Source: an uncultured Hyphomicrobiales bacterium (GTDB taxonomy: Bacteria > Pseudomonadota > Alphaproteobacteria > Rhizobiales > Devosiaceae). Taken from it: a stretch of 64,000 bases of DNA. Position numbers and translations under genes: made by a program. The DNA lies in contig CAIMLX010000192.1 in assembly GCA_903842455.1 (NCBI GenBank), forward strand, positions 1 through 64,000, given 5' to 3'. The notes below the pieces were generated by a model. That model had not been told where the DNA came from, made no database searches, and saw nothing but the letters and a program-made list of their open reading frames with translations. Shown piece by piece: positions 9,228 through 19,277 of the stretch (positions within the stretch are counted from its first letter, which is position 1; each line of letters opens with the position of its first letter).

Positions 9228-10139
9228 TTACGGCTTGAGGTCGGGCGGCACCGGCGGCGCCTTGTAGAGCACGGTGATTTCGACGCGCTCGTTGCCGGCG
9301 AGATAGGGATCGTTGGGGAACAGCGGATCGGACGAGGCGCGGCCGGTGACCGAGGAGACGTGGTCGTCGCTGAGCCCGAATTCGCCGAGGATGGACCGCA
9401 CGACGTTCGCTCGGTCGCTCGACAGGTCCCACGCACCGTAGCGCGGGTTGCGGTAGATGGCGCCGGCCGCGGTGTGGCCGGAGATCCGCACCTGGCTCGA
9501 CAGCTTCGTCAGGATCGGGGCGATCATGGCGATCGCCTGCCGGGTCGCCTCGAAGGGGTACTTCGAGCCCTCGGGGAACATCGGCCGGCCGTCATGGTCG
9601 AGCAGCTGGATGTTCAGGCCCTCCTCGGTCGCCTCGACCTTGAGGTTGTCGGCGATTTCGGTGATGTCCGGATTCGCCTGCCAGGCGGTGCGGATGGAGG
9701 CGGCGGCCGCGTGGAACTCCTGATTGTAGTTCGACTGCAGGTTGACCTGCGAAGCCTTCACCGCGTCGCTGCTGCTGCCCCCGCGTTCGTCGAGGCCGCC
9801 CTTGGCCTGAAGCTGCGGACCCTCCTCGGAGCTTTCGGGAGCCGTCAGCGCGTCCTTGGTCGATTCGGCGGCGATCTTGGCGCCCGCCTCGGTGAAGGCC
9901 ATGCCCCCCATCACGCCGCCGGCGCCCGAATTGCTCTCGGAGACGTTGGGCGGGGCGAAGTAGTCGGCAAGGCCCTTTTTCTGCTCGGGTGTGGTCATCG
10001 ATATGAGCCACAAGAGCAGGAAGAAGGCCATCATGGCGGTCACGAAGTCGGCGTAGGCGATCTTCCAGGCGCCGCCGTGGTGTCCGTGCGCGGCCTTTTT
10101 GACCTTCTTGATGATGAAGGGTTGTTCGTTGGTGGCCAT
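9228..10139 (-). CDS. motB: flagellar motor protein MotB
   Basis: IIKKVKKAAHGHHGGAWKIAYADFVTAMMAFFLLLWLI; OmpA-like peptidoglycan-binding domain. Confidence 0.95.
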   Translation of the reverse strand: MATNEQPFIIKKVKKAAHGHHGGAWKIAYADFVTAMMAFFLLLWLISMTTPEQKKGLADYFAPPNVSESNSGAGGVMGGMAFTEAGAKIAAESTKDALTAPESSEEGPQLQAKGGLDERGGSSSDAVKASQVNLQSNYNQEFHAAAASIRTAWQANPDITEIADNLKVEATEEGLNIQLLDHDGRPMFPEGSKYPFEATRQAIAMIAPILTKLSSQVRISGHTAAGAIYRNPRYGAWDLSSDRANVVRSILGEFGLSDDHVSSVTGRASSDPLFPNDPYLAGNERVEITVLYKAPPVPPDLKP

Positions 10140-10142
10140 CTA

Positions 10143-11003
10143 TCAGCTCGCCGGCAGGTTGGCGGTGGCCTCGTCGATCTCGGCAAAGGTCGGGCGCACG
10201 TCGCTCATCAGCGACTTGCGGGCAAACTCGATGGCGATCGAGGGGGCGTAGCCGGAAATGTGGGCGAGCATGCCGACCTTCATCGACAGGAAATACTTGG
10301 ACTCGGCCTCGTAGATGTTGCGCAGCCCCTGGGCGAAGGGGCCGAAGAAACCGTAGGCGACGAACACGCCAAGGAACGTGCCCACCAGCGCGCCGCCGAT
10401 CATGTGGCCCAGCACCTCGGGCGGCTCGCTGATCGAGCCCATGGTCTTGATCACGCCCAGCACGGCGGCGACGATGCCCAGCGCCGGGGTGCCGTCGGCG
10501 AGCGACTGCACGGCGCCGATCACACGCTCGTTCTCCTGGTGATGGGTCTCGAGCTCCTCGTCCATCAGCGCTTCCATCTCGTGCGGCACGCGGGTGCCGA
10601 GCGTCACCATGCGCAGGTAGTCGCACAGGAACTCGACGGCGTGATGGTTCTTGGCGAAGGTAGGGAAGCGCTGGAACAGCGCGGAGTCGTGCGGGTTCTC
10701 GATGTGCTGCTCGAGGGCGAGGACGCCCTTGGACTGCACGAGCTTGAAGATGGTGAACTGCAGGCCGAGCAGTTCGACATAGGCCGCCTTGTTGTAGCGC
10801 GAGCCGCGCATCAGCGTACCGAAGACGCCGGCGGTCTGCTTCATGATGGGCCCGGTATTGCCGATGATGAAGGCGCCGGCCGCGGCCCCGAGGATGATGA
10901 CGCCCTCGTAGGGCTGCCACAGCACCTCGAGGTGGCCGCCCATGGCCATGTAGCCGCCCAGCACGGTGGCGAAAACCGTAACGATGCCGATGATAAGGCG
11001 CAT
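10143..11003 (-). CDS. motA: flagellar motor stator protein MotA
   Basis: MotA signature (LGVIKTMGSISEPPEVLGHMIGGALVGTFLGVFVAYGFFGP). Confidence 0.95.
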   Translation of the reverse strand: MRLIIGIVTVFATVLGGYMAMGGHLEVLWQPYEGVIILGAAAGAFIIGNTGPIMKQTAGVFGTLMRGSRYNKAAYVELLGLQFTIFKLVQSKGVLALEQHIENPHDSALFQRFPTFAKNHHAVEFLCDYLRMVTLGTRVPHEMEALMDEELETHHQENERVIGAVQSLADGTPALGIVAAVLGVIKTMGSISEPPEVLGHMIGGALVGTFLGVFVAYGFFGPFAQGLRNIYEAESKYFLSMKVGMLAHISGYAPSIAIEFARKSLMSDVRPTFAEIDEATANLPAS

Positions 11004-11126
11004 TCTGTGCCCCGAAAACCCGAACGCGGACTGGTTCCGTCCGGCGTGCAGTTTTCGCTGCTGCCCGTGAAGATTCAGTTAGCCGATCACTAACAACCTG
11101 CGGGAGCGGGTGCGCCGAATTGACGC

Positions 11127-11570
11127 TCAGCTGCGGGTATCGGCTCCGGTGACGGCGCCGAACAGGCGTTCGAGGAAGCCGTGCTCGCGGCCCTCGCGGG
11201 CATCCTTGCGCAGTTCGACCAGCATGCGGCTCGTCGCATCGAGGCGCTGGCAGGCCATGGTGGCGATGTGGAGCGCCGCGACCGGGCTCGATTCGAGCCA
11301 GCGCCAGCCATCCTCGATATGGCGGACCTCGACGTCGTTGAGGGCGGTGACATCGGCGGTATGATCGGTGCCGAGCAGCACGCTCATCTCGCCGACCAGC
11401 GTGCCGGGCTCGATCAGCCGGGCGATCTCCACCCCGTCACGCTCCACCTTGAGGTGGCCGTGCACGAGCACGAACATCTCGCCGCGCGCCTCCCCGGCCT
11501 CGATCAGCCGCTCGCCCGAGCGCAGGTTGAGCAGCGGATAGGACATGGTGAGCGTCAGCAGGTTGGCCAT
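11127..11570 (-). CDS. cyclic nucleotide-binding domain protein (start at MANLLTLT)
   Basis: cNMP domain GERLIEAGEARGEMFVLVHGHLKVERDG...LVGEMSVLLGTDHTADVTA; ORF extends further upstream only by chance openness. Confidence 0.75.
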   Translation of the reverse strand: MANLLTLTMSYPLLNLRSGERLIEAGEARGEMFVLVHGHLKVERDGVEIARLIEPGTLVGEMSVLLGTDHTADVTALNDVEVRHIEDGWRWLESSPVAALHIATMACQRLDATSRMLVELRKDAREGREHGFLERLFGAVTGADTRS

Positions 11571-11671
11571 CGAACGTCTCCGGAGTGCGGCGGCCGCAGC
11601 ATGCACGGAATCGCGGACGTGCGAAAGCGCCCGAACGCCTTGCGGCGGCGGGTTAGGAAGCAGGCAGGACG

Positions 11672-11990
11672 GTGCCGGCGGGGCTTTGCCCCACGCGGTA
11701 GTCCGCAACAAGGACGAGGCATCGCCCCGCCGGCACGACCGGGGTTTTTGGCCTATGGCGCAGCGAGCGGGGAGCATCCCCTGCCGCATCGCGAGAAGGA
11801 TGGGCGGCCTGACAACCCGGGCGACCCGGCATTGCCCACCCAGCCATTCGAGCATAGCTCTCATGGCCTTCCTTTGCTCGAAAAGCTCCACCGGAGCTTT
11901 TCGCCGGCTTTCGCCGTCGCTCGGAAGTCCCGGCCACCCAAAGGGAGGCAGCCTTCGTCCCTGGGAGGCGCCCTTCGCTGCCTCCCGCGC
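11672..11990. other. non-coding region rich in strong inverted repeats (candidate structured RNA or palindrome cluster)
   Basis: GTGCCGGCGGGGC...GCCCCGCCGGCAC, CGAAAAGCTCC-ACC-GGAGCTTTTCG, GGGAGGCAGC...GCTGCCTCCC. Confidence 0.5.
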
Positions 11991-12136
11991 GTGAGAGCGG
12001 CTTGACCGGCGAACCGGCCCCTCTCGATGCACTTTCCGCCTGAAGGAAGCCGACGCCCCGTCCACCCAGCCCCCCGCCGCAACCGTTCGTATCGATCCGC
12101 CCCATGCGGCGGGGTGGAATCAGGATAGGGCCGGTC

Positions 12137-12715
12137 TCAATCGCGGGGATAAGTCGGATGATCCTCGGCCGGATAGGCGTTCGCGTTGCCCTTGAACGGC
12201 GGCTGCGGCGGCCGGCCGGCCTGGCCGTCGCGATAGCCGGTCATGTAGCGGGCGCTGGCGATCTCGTCGATGCGCCGGCCGATCCGCGAGCGGAGGTTCG
12301 CGGTGGCGGCGGCCTTTACCGGGTTGACCGGCGCAAACCCCTTCACCAGCCCGGTGGGCTTCATCCGGCTGACCGGCAGCGGCGCCCCGGGCACATCCCA
12401 GGCGACGCAGCGCAGATCGGCCGAGTAGCTGGAATGGGCGGCCTCGAACGCCTCGAGCCCGGCCGCAAGCTGCCCGAGCCCGACGCTGAGCGCCGACAGG
12501 TCGGCGGGGCCGGAGCCGGCAAGCAGCCCCGCCTCCCGCCCGATGATTTTTCGCGCCTCGGCGAACAGGGTTCTGGCCACCGCAAGGGTCGCGGGCGGCA
12601 CGGGCGCCTGCGGCTGCCGGACGGCCGAGCGCTCGACCTGCTTCAGCAGGGCAGCGACCCGGGGGAGGAGGCGCTCGTGCGCCTGGGCGATGGCTGCGGT
12701 GAGGGTGGTGGGCAC
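12137..12715 (-). CDS. hypothetical protein
   Basis: 192 aa ORF, no family recognised. Confidence 0.55.
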   Translation of the reverse strand: MPTTLTAAIAQAHERLLPRVAALLKQVERSAVRQPQAPVPPATLAVARTLFAEARKIIGREAGLLAGSGPADLSALSVGLGQLAAGLEAFEAAHSSYSADLRCVAWDVPGAPLPVSRMKPTGLVKGFAPVNPVKAAATANLRSRIGRRIDEIASARYMTGYRDGQAGRPPQPPFKGNANAYPAEDHPTYPRD

Positions 12716-12885
12716 GACAGGACCTCGCGGCTGGTTGTGGGGCGCGAGGATAGGGGTGGGGGGAGGGGCGGGGATAAGGTGGGTGGCTTTGGCCCATCAG
12801 CGGATATCCGCGTGCGCGCCGTTCTGAACGCCTCGCTCACATCCTAAACGCCCGCCAATCCCGCAACGCCGCTGGACCCGGCGCA

Positions 12886-13521
12886 CTATCTGGGACGGTA
12901 GACTTGCTGGATCATGTCGTCGATTGTCGCTTGCAGGCGGTGCCAATGATCGTCGGTTTCGAGCGCAAGGCCTGCAAAGTCGCCTTTTGCCCGGGCCGAA
13001 ATCGCCATGTGCTGGACCGCCGCGATGATGACCGCGTTGACCGCCGGTGCGTCAACCCCGGCGGGGGGAACCAGATCGCCGCGCTGTGCTGCCATCCACG
13101 AGTTCAGTGCCTTGGACCGCGACGCGTTCAGTTTGGTCAGCAGTACCGACGGTTCGGCCAGCTCCCATACAATGATCCGTTGCAGCAGTTCATCGTTGCG
13201 CAGCACAGCAAGCAGTCCACGGGCAAGTCGCTGCATCAGGTCGGCATAGGTTGCCGCCGGCTCGCCAACCTTAGGGAGTGCGGTGGCAAGATCGGCCGAC
13301 AAACTGGTGCCCAAGGCTTCGACCAGCCCGTCCAATCCCCCGAAATACCGGTAGATCAATTGTTTGTCGCACCCGGCGCGGCGCGCCACCGTGTTGATCC
13401 CCAACCCCTGGAACCCGACTTCTGCCAGCACCGAACGTGCCGCCGAAATCAGCATGGCCTCGGTGCTTTCCCTGTCCCTGGTTCTAGGAACAGAAGCCGC
13501 CCCGCCTGTAATCGCCGACAT
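12886..13521 (-). CDS. TetR/AcrR family transcriptional regulator
   Basis: N-terminal HTH: MLISAARSVLAEVGFQGLGINTVARRAGCDKQLIYRYFGGLDGLVEAL. Confidence 0.9.
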   Translation of the reverse strand: MSAITGGAASVPRTRDRESTEAMLISAARSVLAEVGFQGLGINTVARRAGCDKQLIYRYFGGLDGLVEALGTSLSADLATALPKVGEPAATYADLMQRLARGLLAVLRNDELLQRIIVWELAEPSVLLTKLNASRSKALNSWMAAQRGDLVPPAGVDAPAVNAVIIAAVQHMAISARAKGDFAGLALETDDHWHRLQATIDDMIQQVYRPR

Positions 13522-13600
13522 TAATTCTCCTCGCAGTCAGTGACTTCGACCCAGGGCGATCTCCCCGCCATGTCTACCTATCCTAACCGGACAGAGGGGC

Positions 13601-13651
13601 TTGCACAATGTCACCGACCGGTGATATACAGTTGTCACCAACTGGTGACAA
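13601..13651 (+). promoter_or_regulatory. promoter with two embedded palindromic operators
   Basis: TTGCAC (13601-13606), 18-nt spacer containing TCACCGACCGGTGA, TATACA (13625-13630), then TTGTCACCA-AC-TGGTGACAA (13632-13651); divergent to tetR. Confidence 0.65.
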
Positions 13652-13663
13652 CGCGAGAACAAC

Positions 13664-14218
13664 ATGCCGATCGCAACAAGCCCGGACCTTCGCTTTTTCG
13701 GCCTCTGGGCCGTCGTCTTCTTCTCATTTCCTCTCGCCGGCCTAGCTGCCAACTGGGCAACTGGCGGGATCACCGATGTGGGCCGCGCGCTCCTCGGCGG
13801 TGCGATTGCTGGTTTGATCCTGGGGGCGGCGCAATACGCTGTGCTGCGCATGGTGCTGCCGATCAGTGCCGTCTGGGTCATTGCAACGGCCATTGGTCTG
13901 GCCCTGGGCCTGGCCGCTGGCACCCTGAGCTTCGGCGCCGAAGTCGATAACTCTTCTGTGCTGCTTCGGGCGCTGGTGACCGGTGGGATACTCGCCTTGG
14001 CTCAGGCTGCCGTGCTGCTTCCCTTGGGCCTGTTCGCCGCGCTTTGGGCGGTGGTCGTTGCTCTTGCCTGGCCCGTTGCCTGGTGGGTCACGCGCAGCAT
14101 CGGCGTCGACCTGTCGCCGCGTTGGGCCGTCTTCGGCGCGTCCGGCGCCATAGTGTTCCAGATCCTGACCGGTGGCGCACTGCGCGTCGGCCTTGGCCTG
14201 CTTGCCACCGGCCGCTGA
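13664..14218 (+). CDS. membrane protein, unknown
   Basis: 184 aa, multiple hydrophobic segments; first gene of the TetR-divergent operon. Confidence 0.7.
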   Translation: MPIATSPDLRFFGLWAVVFFSFPLAGLAANWATGGITDVGRALLGGAIAGLILGAAQYAVLRMVLPISAVWVIATAIGLALGLAAGTLSFGAEVDNSSVLLRALVTGGILALAQAAVLLPLGLFAALWAVVVALAWPVAWWVTRSIGVDLSPRWAVFGASGAIVFQILTGGALRVGLGLLATGR

Positions 14219-14277
14219 ACCGGCCGCGTCCATTTTCGTCCGTCCACACCACTCGCTACAAAACAGGAAGCGACATC

Positions 14278-14994
14278 ATGTCCACTCTGACCAAGCCTCA
14301 GTCCGCCCTCGCCTTTGCCACCATCGCCTATGCCATCGCCTTCAATCTGCCCTATGCCAACCTGACCCGCATCTTCGAGTACCCGGGAATTCTGCGCGAA
14401 CCCGCGGGCGCGGTCATGACGCTGTTTGCTGAACGCGGCGCCGAGCTTATCCTCACCTGGCACGGCTTTGCCCTCGCCGGGCTGCTCCTTGTGCCATTCG
14501 CCGTAGCGCTCGCAATTACGCCCCCGCGACTGGCGCAGCGGCCCGCCTTGGCCATCGGCGCTGCGATTGCCGGCGCACTGGCCGGTCTGGCGCAGGCACT
14601 CGGCCTCTGGCGGTGGGTCTTTGTGGTGCCGGAACTGGCCGGCACTTATCTCAATGGAGCCACAACCGAGGCGGGCCGCATTGCTGCGGAGCAAGCCTTC
14701 ACCGTCCTCAACCTGTATGGCGGAGTCGCCGCGGGTGAGCACATGGGCCAGCTGCTGACCGCCCTCTTCGTTGCGCTGATGAGCATCCTGCAGCACGGCG
14801 AACGCCGTCGCATCACCGCGTACATGGGCTTTGTGACTGCGGGTGCCATCGCCATCGGGACGACCGAAGGGCTCGCCATTGCCCTCGGGCAGTCGGGCGA
14901 GCTGTTCAGCATCTTCACGATCGCCGGCTTTCTCGGCCTGACCGCATGGCTGATCGCGACAGGCGTAACGCTGCTGCGCCCCGCCCACGCCTGA
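14278..14994 (+). CDS. multi-TM membrane protein (DUF4386-like)
   Basis: MSTLTKPQSALAFATIAYAIAFNLPYANLTRIFEYPGILREPAGAVM; several TM helices. Confidence 0.7.
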   Translation: MSTLTKPQSALAFATIAYAIAFNLPYANLTRIFEYPGILREPAGAVMTLFAERGAELILTWHGFALAGLLLVPFAVALAITPPRLAQRPALAIGAAIAGALAGLAQALGLWRWVFVVPELAGTYLNGATTEAGRIAAEQAFTVLNLYGGVAAGEHMGQLLTALFVALMSILQHGERRRITAYMGFVTAGAIAIGTTEGLAIALGQSGELFSIFTIAGFLGLTAWLIATGVTLLRPAHA

Positions 14995-15021
14995 CCGAAC
15001 CCTCAGAGCCGGACATTTGCC

Positions 15022-15954
15022 ATGACTTCTCCAATTTATGTGCTTGGCTACGGCGCCCTTGGCCAGGAAATCGTGCGTCAACTGATCGGCACCGGTCGTC
15101 CGGTCATCGTGCTCCAGCGATCCAGGCCGCGAAATCTCCCCGGCGGGGTGGGCTTTGAAGCCGTCGACATGATGAATGCAGATTCGGTCTCCCAAGCGCT
15201 GGTCGCAGCCCGGGTCGTGGTCTGCGCCATCGGATTTCCATACTCTGCAAAGGTTTGGCGACAGGCCTGGCCGACAGCTATGGCCAACCTGCTCGATGCC
15301 TGTGCCAGGAACGGCACAAGACTTGTGTTTGCAGACAACCTCTACCTCTATGGCCCGAAGCAAGGACCGTTGACCGAAGACCTTCCGCCCACCGACTACG
15401 GCGTAAAGCCGGCAGCGCGCGCGGAGGTAACCCGACTGTGGCAGGAGGCCTATGCGGCAGGCCGCGTGCAGGTGGTGGCCGTGCGTTCTCCGGACTTCTA
15501 CGGTCCTGGGGTGACGCAGTCTGTCCTCGGTGAGGGGTCGCTCATGGCCATGGCCCGGGGCAAGAGCGCGGTTCTGCTTGGCGAGGTGGACTTGCCCCAT
15601 GATGTGGCGCATGTCCGAGACTATGCACGTGCCGTGATCAGCTTGATCGATGCTGGCGATGATGCCTACGGCCAGGCGTGGCATGTGCCTTGCGACGACA
15701 CACTAACCCTTCGCCAGCACCTGATCATCGCAGCAGAGGCGCTTGGCGTACCCCTGAAGTTGACGGTGCTGCCGCGATGGACTGCGCCAATTCTGGGATT
15801 GGCCGTTCCCATCGTGAAGGAAGGCATCGAAATGCACTTCCTGTTCGATCGGCCATACCGGGTTAATGCCTCCAAGTTCCGAAGCAGGTTCTGGTCGGAC
15901 GTGACGCCCCTGCGGGCCGGCATCGCTGAAACGGCCCTCTCGTTCAGGGAGTGA
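15022..15954 (+). CDS. NAD-dependent epimerase / NAD(P)H-binding protein (SDR)
   Basis: YVLGYGALGQEIVRQLIGTGRPVIVLQRS Rossmann motif; FADNLYLYGP. Confidence 0.8.
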   Translation: MTSPIYVLGYGALGQEIVRQLIGTGRPVIVLQRSRPRNLPGGVGFEAVDMMNADSVSQALVAARVVVCAIGFPYSAKVWRQAWPTAMANLLDACARNGTRLVFADNLYLYGPKQGPLTEDLPPTDYGVKPAARAEVTRLWQEAYAAGRVQVVAVRSPDFYGPGVTQSVLGEGSLMAMARGKSAVLLGEVDLPHDVAHVRDYARAVISLIDAGDDAYGQAWHVPCDDTLTLRQHLIIAAEALGVPLKLTVLPRWTAPILGLAVPIVKEGIEMHFLFDRPYRVNASKFRSRFWSDVTPLRAGIAETALSFRE

Positions 15955-16074
15955 CAATCGGCCAACAAACGCCGCAGCAGACTGTCTCCGACGCCAAGCC
16001 CCACTTTTCCCACCCCCACCCCCGATCCATGTTACCCTTTCCCACGTGCACCGCATTTTGCGGGCTCGTCTGAC

Positions 16075-16440
16075 ATGATCGGACACTTTCCTATGCAATT
16101 TCCAAGCTGGTTGAAGCCGGGCCTGACGGGTGCGGCGGTGGGGGCTATCGGGCTTGCGATCGTCGGGTTCAGCTGGGGCGGCTGGGTGACGGGCGGATCG
16201 GCCAAGGACATGGCATCGAAGGCCTCGACCTCCGCGGTCGCCATGGCGCTGACCCCCTATTGCGTCGAGCGGGCCGGCACGCTCGATGCGGCCACCGTGC
16301 TCACCGAGCTAAAGGGCGCCTCGACCTATTCGCGCAAGGGCATGGTGGAAAAGGCCGGCTGGGCCACGCCGCTCGGCGCCGACAAGCCCAATGGCGATCT
16401 GGCGCAGGCCTGCCAGCTGAAGCTCGCCGAAGCGTTCTAG
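16075..16440 (+). CDS. hypothetical protein with one N-terminal TM segment
   Basis: 121 aa ORF; TM followed by GGSAKDMASKASTSAVAMALTPYCVERAG. Confidence 0.65.
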   Translation: MIGHFPMQFPSWLKPGLTGAAVGAIGLAIVGFSWGGWVTGGSAKDMASKASTSAVAMALTPYCVERAGTLDAATVLTELKGASTYSRKGMVEKAGWATPLGADKPNGDLAQACQLKLAEAF

Positions 16441-16498
16441 GCGCGAGGGGGGGCGGTTCAGCGGGCGTAGAGTTCAAGCCCGGACGGCCCCCTCCCGG

Positions 16499-16518
16499 CC
16501 TCCCCCTGAAGGGGGAGG
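16499..16518. terminator. hairpin between convergent genes upstream of the lepA stop
   Basis: CCTCCCCC-TGAA-GGGGGAGG, 8-bp perfect stem. Confidence 0.4.
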
Positions 16519-16542
16519 TGAAGCAAGGCCGGTCCGCTGGCC

Positions 16543-18348
16543 CTACTCGTCGCCCATCTTCAGCGCCTCGATGAACGCTTCCTGCGGGATCTCGACGCTG
16601 CCGAACTGGCGCATGCGCTTCTTGCCCTTCTTCTGGGCTTCGAGCAGCTTGCGCTTGCGCGTGGCGTCGCCGCCATAGCACTTCGCCGTCACGTCCTTGC
16701 GCAGCGCCCGGATCGTCTCGCGGGCGATGATCTTGCCGCCGATGGCGGCCTGGATGGGGATGACGAACAGGTGCGGCGGGATCAGGTCCTTGAGCTTTTC
16801 GCACATGCCGCGGCCGCGTGATTCTGCCGCGTGGCGGTGAACCAGCATCGAGAGCGCATCGACCGGCTCCGAGTTGACGAGGACAGACAGCTTCACCAGA
16901 TCGCCGGCGCGGTAATCGGCCAGCGTGTAGTCGAAGCTGGCATAGCCCTTCGACATCGACTTCAGACGGTCGTAGAAATCGAACACCACCTCGTTGAGCG
17001 GCAGCTCGTATTCCACCATGGCGCGGTTGCCCACATAGGTGAGGTTCACCTGGATGCCGCGCCGGTCCTGGCAGAGTTTCAGGATGGAGCCCAGATACTC
17101 GTCGGGGGTGAGGATGGTGGCCTTGATCCACGGCTCGCGGATTTCATCGATGCGGGTGACATCGGGGAGATCGGCCGGGTTGTGCAGCTCGAGCGTTTCG
17201 CCGGTGGTGAGCGCCACCTGGTAGACGACGCTCGGCGCGGTGGCGATGAGATCGAGGTTGAACTCGCGGGCGAGCCGCTCCTGGATGATCTCGAGGTGCA
17301 GCAGCCCGAGGAAGCCGCAGCGGAAGCCGAAGCCGAGCGCGGCCGAGGTTTCCATCTCGTACGAAAAGCTCGCGTCGTTGAGGCGGAGCTTGCCCATGGC
17401 GGCGCGCAGCTCCTCGAAATCGGACGCATCGACCGGGAACAGGCCGCAGAACACTACCGGCTGGGCGGGACGGAAGCCGGGGAACGGCGTGGCGGTGGGG
17501 CGGCGATCGTCGGTAATGGTGTCGCCGACATTGGTATCGGCCACTTCCTTGATCGAGGCGGTGAAAAAGCCGATCTCGCCGGGGCCGAGCTCGCCGATAT
17601 CGACGAGCTTGGGGGTGAAGACGCCGACGCGGTCGAGCTCGTAGGCGGCGTTCGCGTTCATCATGCGAATCTTCTGGCCCTTTTTCACCGTGCCATCGAT
17701 GACGCGGATGAGGACGACGACGCCGAGGTAGGTGTCGTACCAGCTGTCGACGAGCAGGGCTTTCAGCGGCGCGTTGATGTCGCCCTTGGGCGCCGGCAGG
17801 CGCTCGACGATGGCGGCCAGCACCTTGTCGATGTTGAGGCCGGACTTGGCGGAGATCTCGACGGCGTTTTCCGCGTCGATGCCGATCACGTCCTCGATCT
17901 GCTGCTTGATGCGCTCGGGCTCGGCGGCGGGCAGGTCGATCTTGTTGAGCACCACCACCAGCTCATGGTTGGCATCCATGGCGTGGTAGACGTTGGCGAG
18001 GGTCTGCGCCTCGACGCCCTGGCTGGCATCGACGACGAGCAGCGAGCCCTCGACGGCAGCGAGCGAGCGCGACACCTCGTAGGCGAAATCGACGTGGCCG
18101 GGGGTGTCGATGAGGTTGAGGATATAGGTCTCGCCGTCGGTGTGCTTGTAGGTCAGCCGGACCGTTTGCGCCTTGATGGTGATGCCGCGTTCGCGCTCGA
18201 TATCCATCGAGTCGAGCACCTGCTCCTTCATCTCGCGCGCTTCGAGCCCTCCCGTCAGCTGGATCAGCCGATCGGCGAGGGTGGATTTGCCATGGTCGAT
18301 ATGGGCGACGATGGAGAAATTGCGGATGTGGTCGAGGGGCACGCTCAT
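16543..18348 (-). CDS. lepA: elongation factor 4 (LepA)
   Basis: [33 protein letters not shown]; full-length 601 aa. Confidence 0.98.
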   Translation of the reverse strand: MSVPLDHIRNFSIVAHIDHGKSTLADRLIQLTGGLEAREMKEQVLDSMDIERERGITIKAQTVRLTYKHTDGETYILNLIDTPGHVDFAYEVSRSLAAVEGSLLVVDASQGVEAQTLANVYHAMDANHELVVVLNKIDLPAAEPERIKQQIEDVIGIDAENAVEISAKSGLNIDKVLAAIVERLPAPKGDINAPLKALLVDSWYDTYLGVVVLIRVIDGTVKKGQKIRMMNANAAYELDRVGVFTPKLVDIGELGPGEIGFFTASIKEVADTNVGDTITDDRRPTATPFPGFRPAQPVVFCGLFPVDASDFEELRAAMGKLRLNDASFSYEMETSAALGFGFRCGFLGLLHLEIIQERLAREFNLDLIATAPSVVYQVALTTGETLELHNPADLPDVTRIDEIREPWIKATILTPDEYLGSILKLCQDRRGIQVNLTYVGNRAMVEYELPLNEVVFDFYDRLKSMSKGYASFDYTLADYRAGDLVKLSVLVNSEPVDALSMLVHRHAAESRGRGMCEKLKDLIPPHLFVIPIQAAIGGKIIARETIRALRKDVTAKCYGGDATRKRKLLEAQKKGKKRMRQFGSVEIPQEAFIEALKMGDE

Positions 18349-18531
18349 ACGCGGCTGATACCAGAGCCGCGTGACCGGGCAAAGATGGTTTATGGTGCGT
18401 TAACAGACCCGGAGGCGATTGGTTGACGCTGGCGGTTGCCGAAAGCCGGCGAGCGGCAGTTCGTGCTTGATCTATGTCACGCCGACGCGCCGGGTGTCCG
18501 GTAGGGTTCGACAGGCAAAATGGGGCGACAA

Positions 18532-19167
18532 ATGGCAGATGGCAGCGACTATCCGGCACGACTCGACATCGACTATCCCGCACAGATGGACCGGCTGACG
18601 ACATTCTTCCGGCTGATCTGGGTGATTCCGATCGCCATCGTCCTTGGCCTCATCACCAATGCCGGCGGCCATTCGCATGTCGAGCAGGCGGGCCGGACGA
18701 TGGAAACCACGGGTGGCGGCATCACCGCGGGCCTGTTCCTTGCGACGGTGCTGATGCTGGTGTTCCGGCAGCGCTATCCGCGCTGGTGGTTCGACTTTGC
18801 CGTCGAACTGGCGCGGTTCAGCGCGCGGGTCGGGTCCTACCTGTTGCTCCTGACCGACAAATACCCCTCCACCGTGGAGACGCAGTCGGTGCACCTCGAG
18901 GTGGAGTATCCCGACGCCGAGCGGCTCAACCGTTGGCTGCCGCTGGTCAAATGGCTGCTCGCCATCCCGCACTACATCGTGCTGGCGTTGCTGACCATTG
19001 TCGTGGTGCTGGCGACCATCGTGGCGTGGTTCGCCATCCTCTTCACCGGCAGCTATCCGCGCGGCATGTTCGACTTCGTCGTCGGCGTCGGGCGCTGGTG
19101 GACGCGGGTGTGGGCCTACGCGTTCCTCTTGGTGACGGACACCTATCCGCCATTCAGCCTGCGATAA
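18532..19167 (+). CDS. DUF4389 domain membrane protein
   Basis: RLDIDYPAQMDRLTTFFRLIWVIPI...LTDKYPS...HYIVLALL. Confidence 0.8.
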   Translation: MADGSDYPARLDIDYPAQMDRLTTFFRLIWVIPIAIVLGLITNAGGHSHVEQAGRTMETTGGGITAGLFLATVLMLVFRQRYPRWWFDFAVELARFSARVGSYLLLLTDKYPSTVETQSVHLEVEYPDAERLNRWLPLVKWLLAIPHYIVLALLTIVVVLATIVAWFAILFTGSYPRGMFDFVVGVGRWWTRVWAYAFLLVTDTYPPFSLR

Positions 19168-19277
19168 GGGTTGGGGGTCGGTCAGCAACTAGTGATCGGC
19201 GGCGACGGCCTGGTTAAGCGCGCGTAAACCTCGGTCATAGAACAACCGTCGGGCGGGCGTCTGCTGGTCCGTGGTCG

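Noticed and set aside
9198-11093. 631-aa + strand ORF
   Set aside because: Antisense to motA/motB, which carry clear family signatures; low-complexity G/R/A/H-rich composition typical of high-GC shadow ORFs
11571-12065. N-terminal extension of the cyclic-nucleotide-binding protein to residue 1 of the 312-aa ORF
   Set aside because: Extension reads through the hairpin-rich region and is R/P-rich with no domain similarity; the cNMP domain begins right at MANLLTLT
16831-18426. 531-aa + strand ORF
   Set aside because: Antisense to lepA
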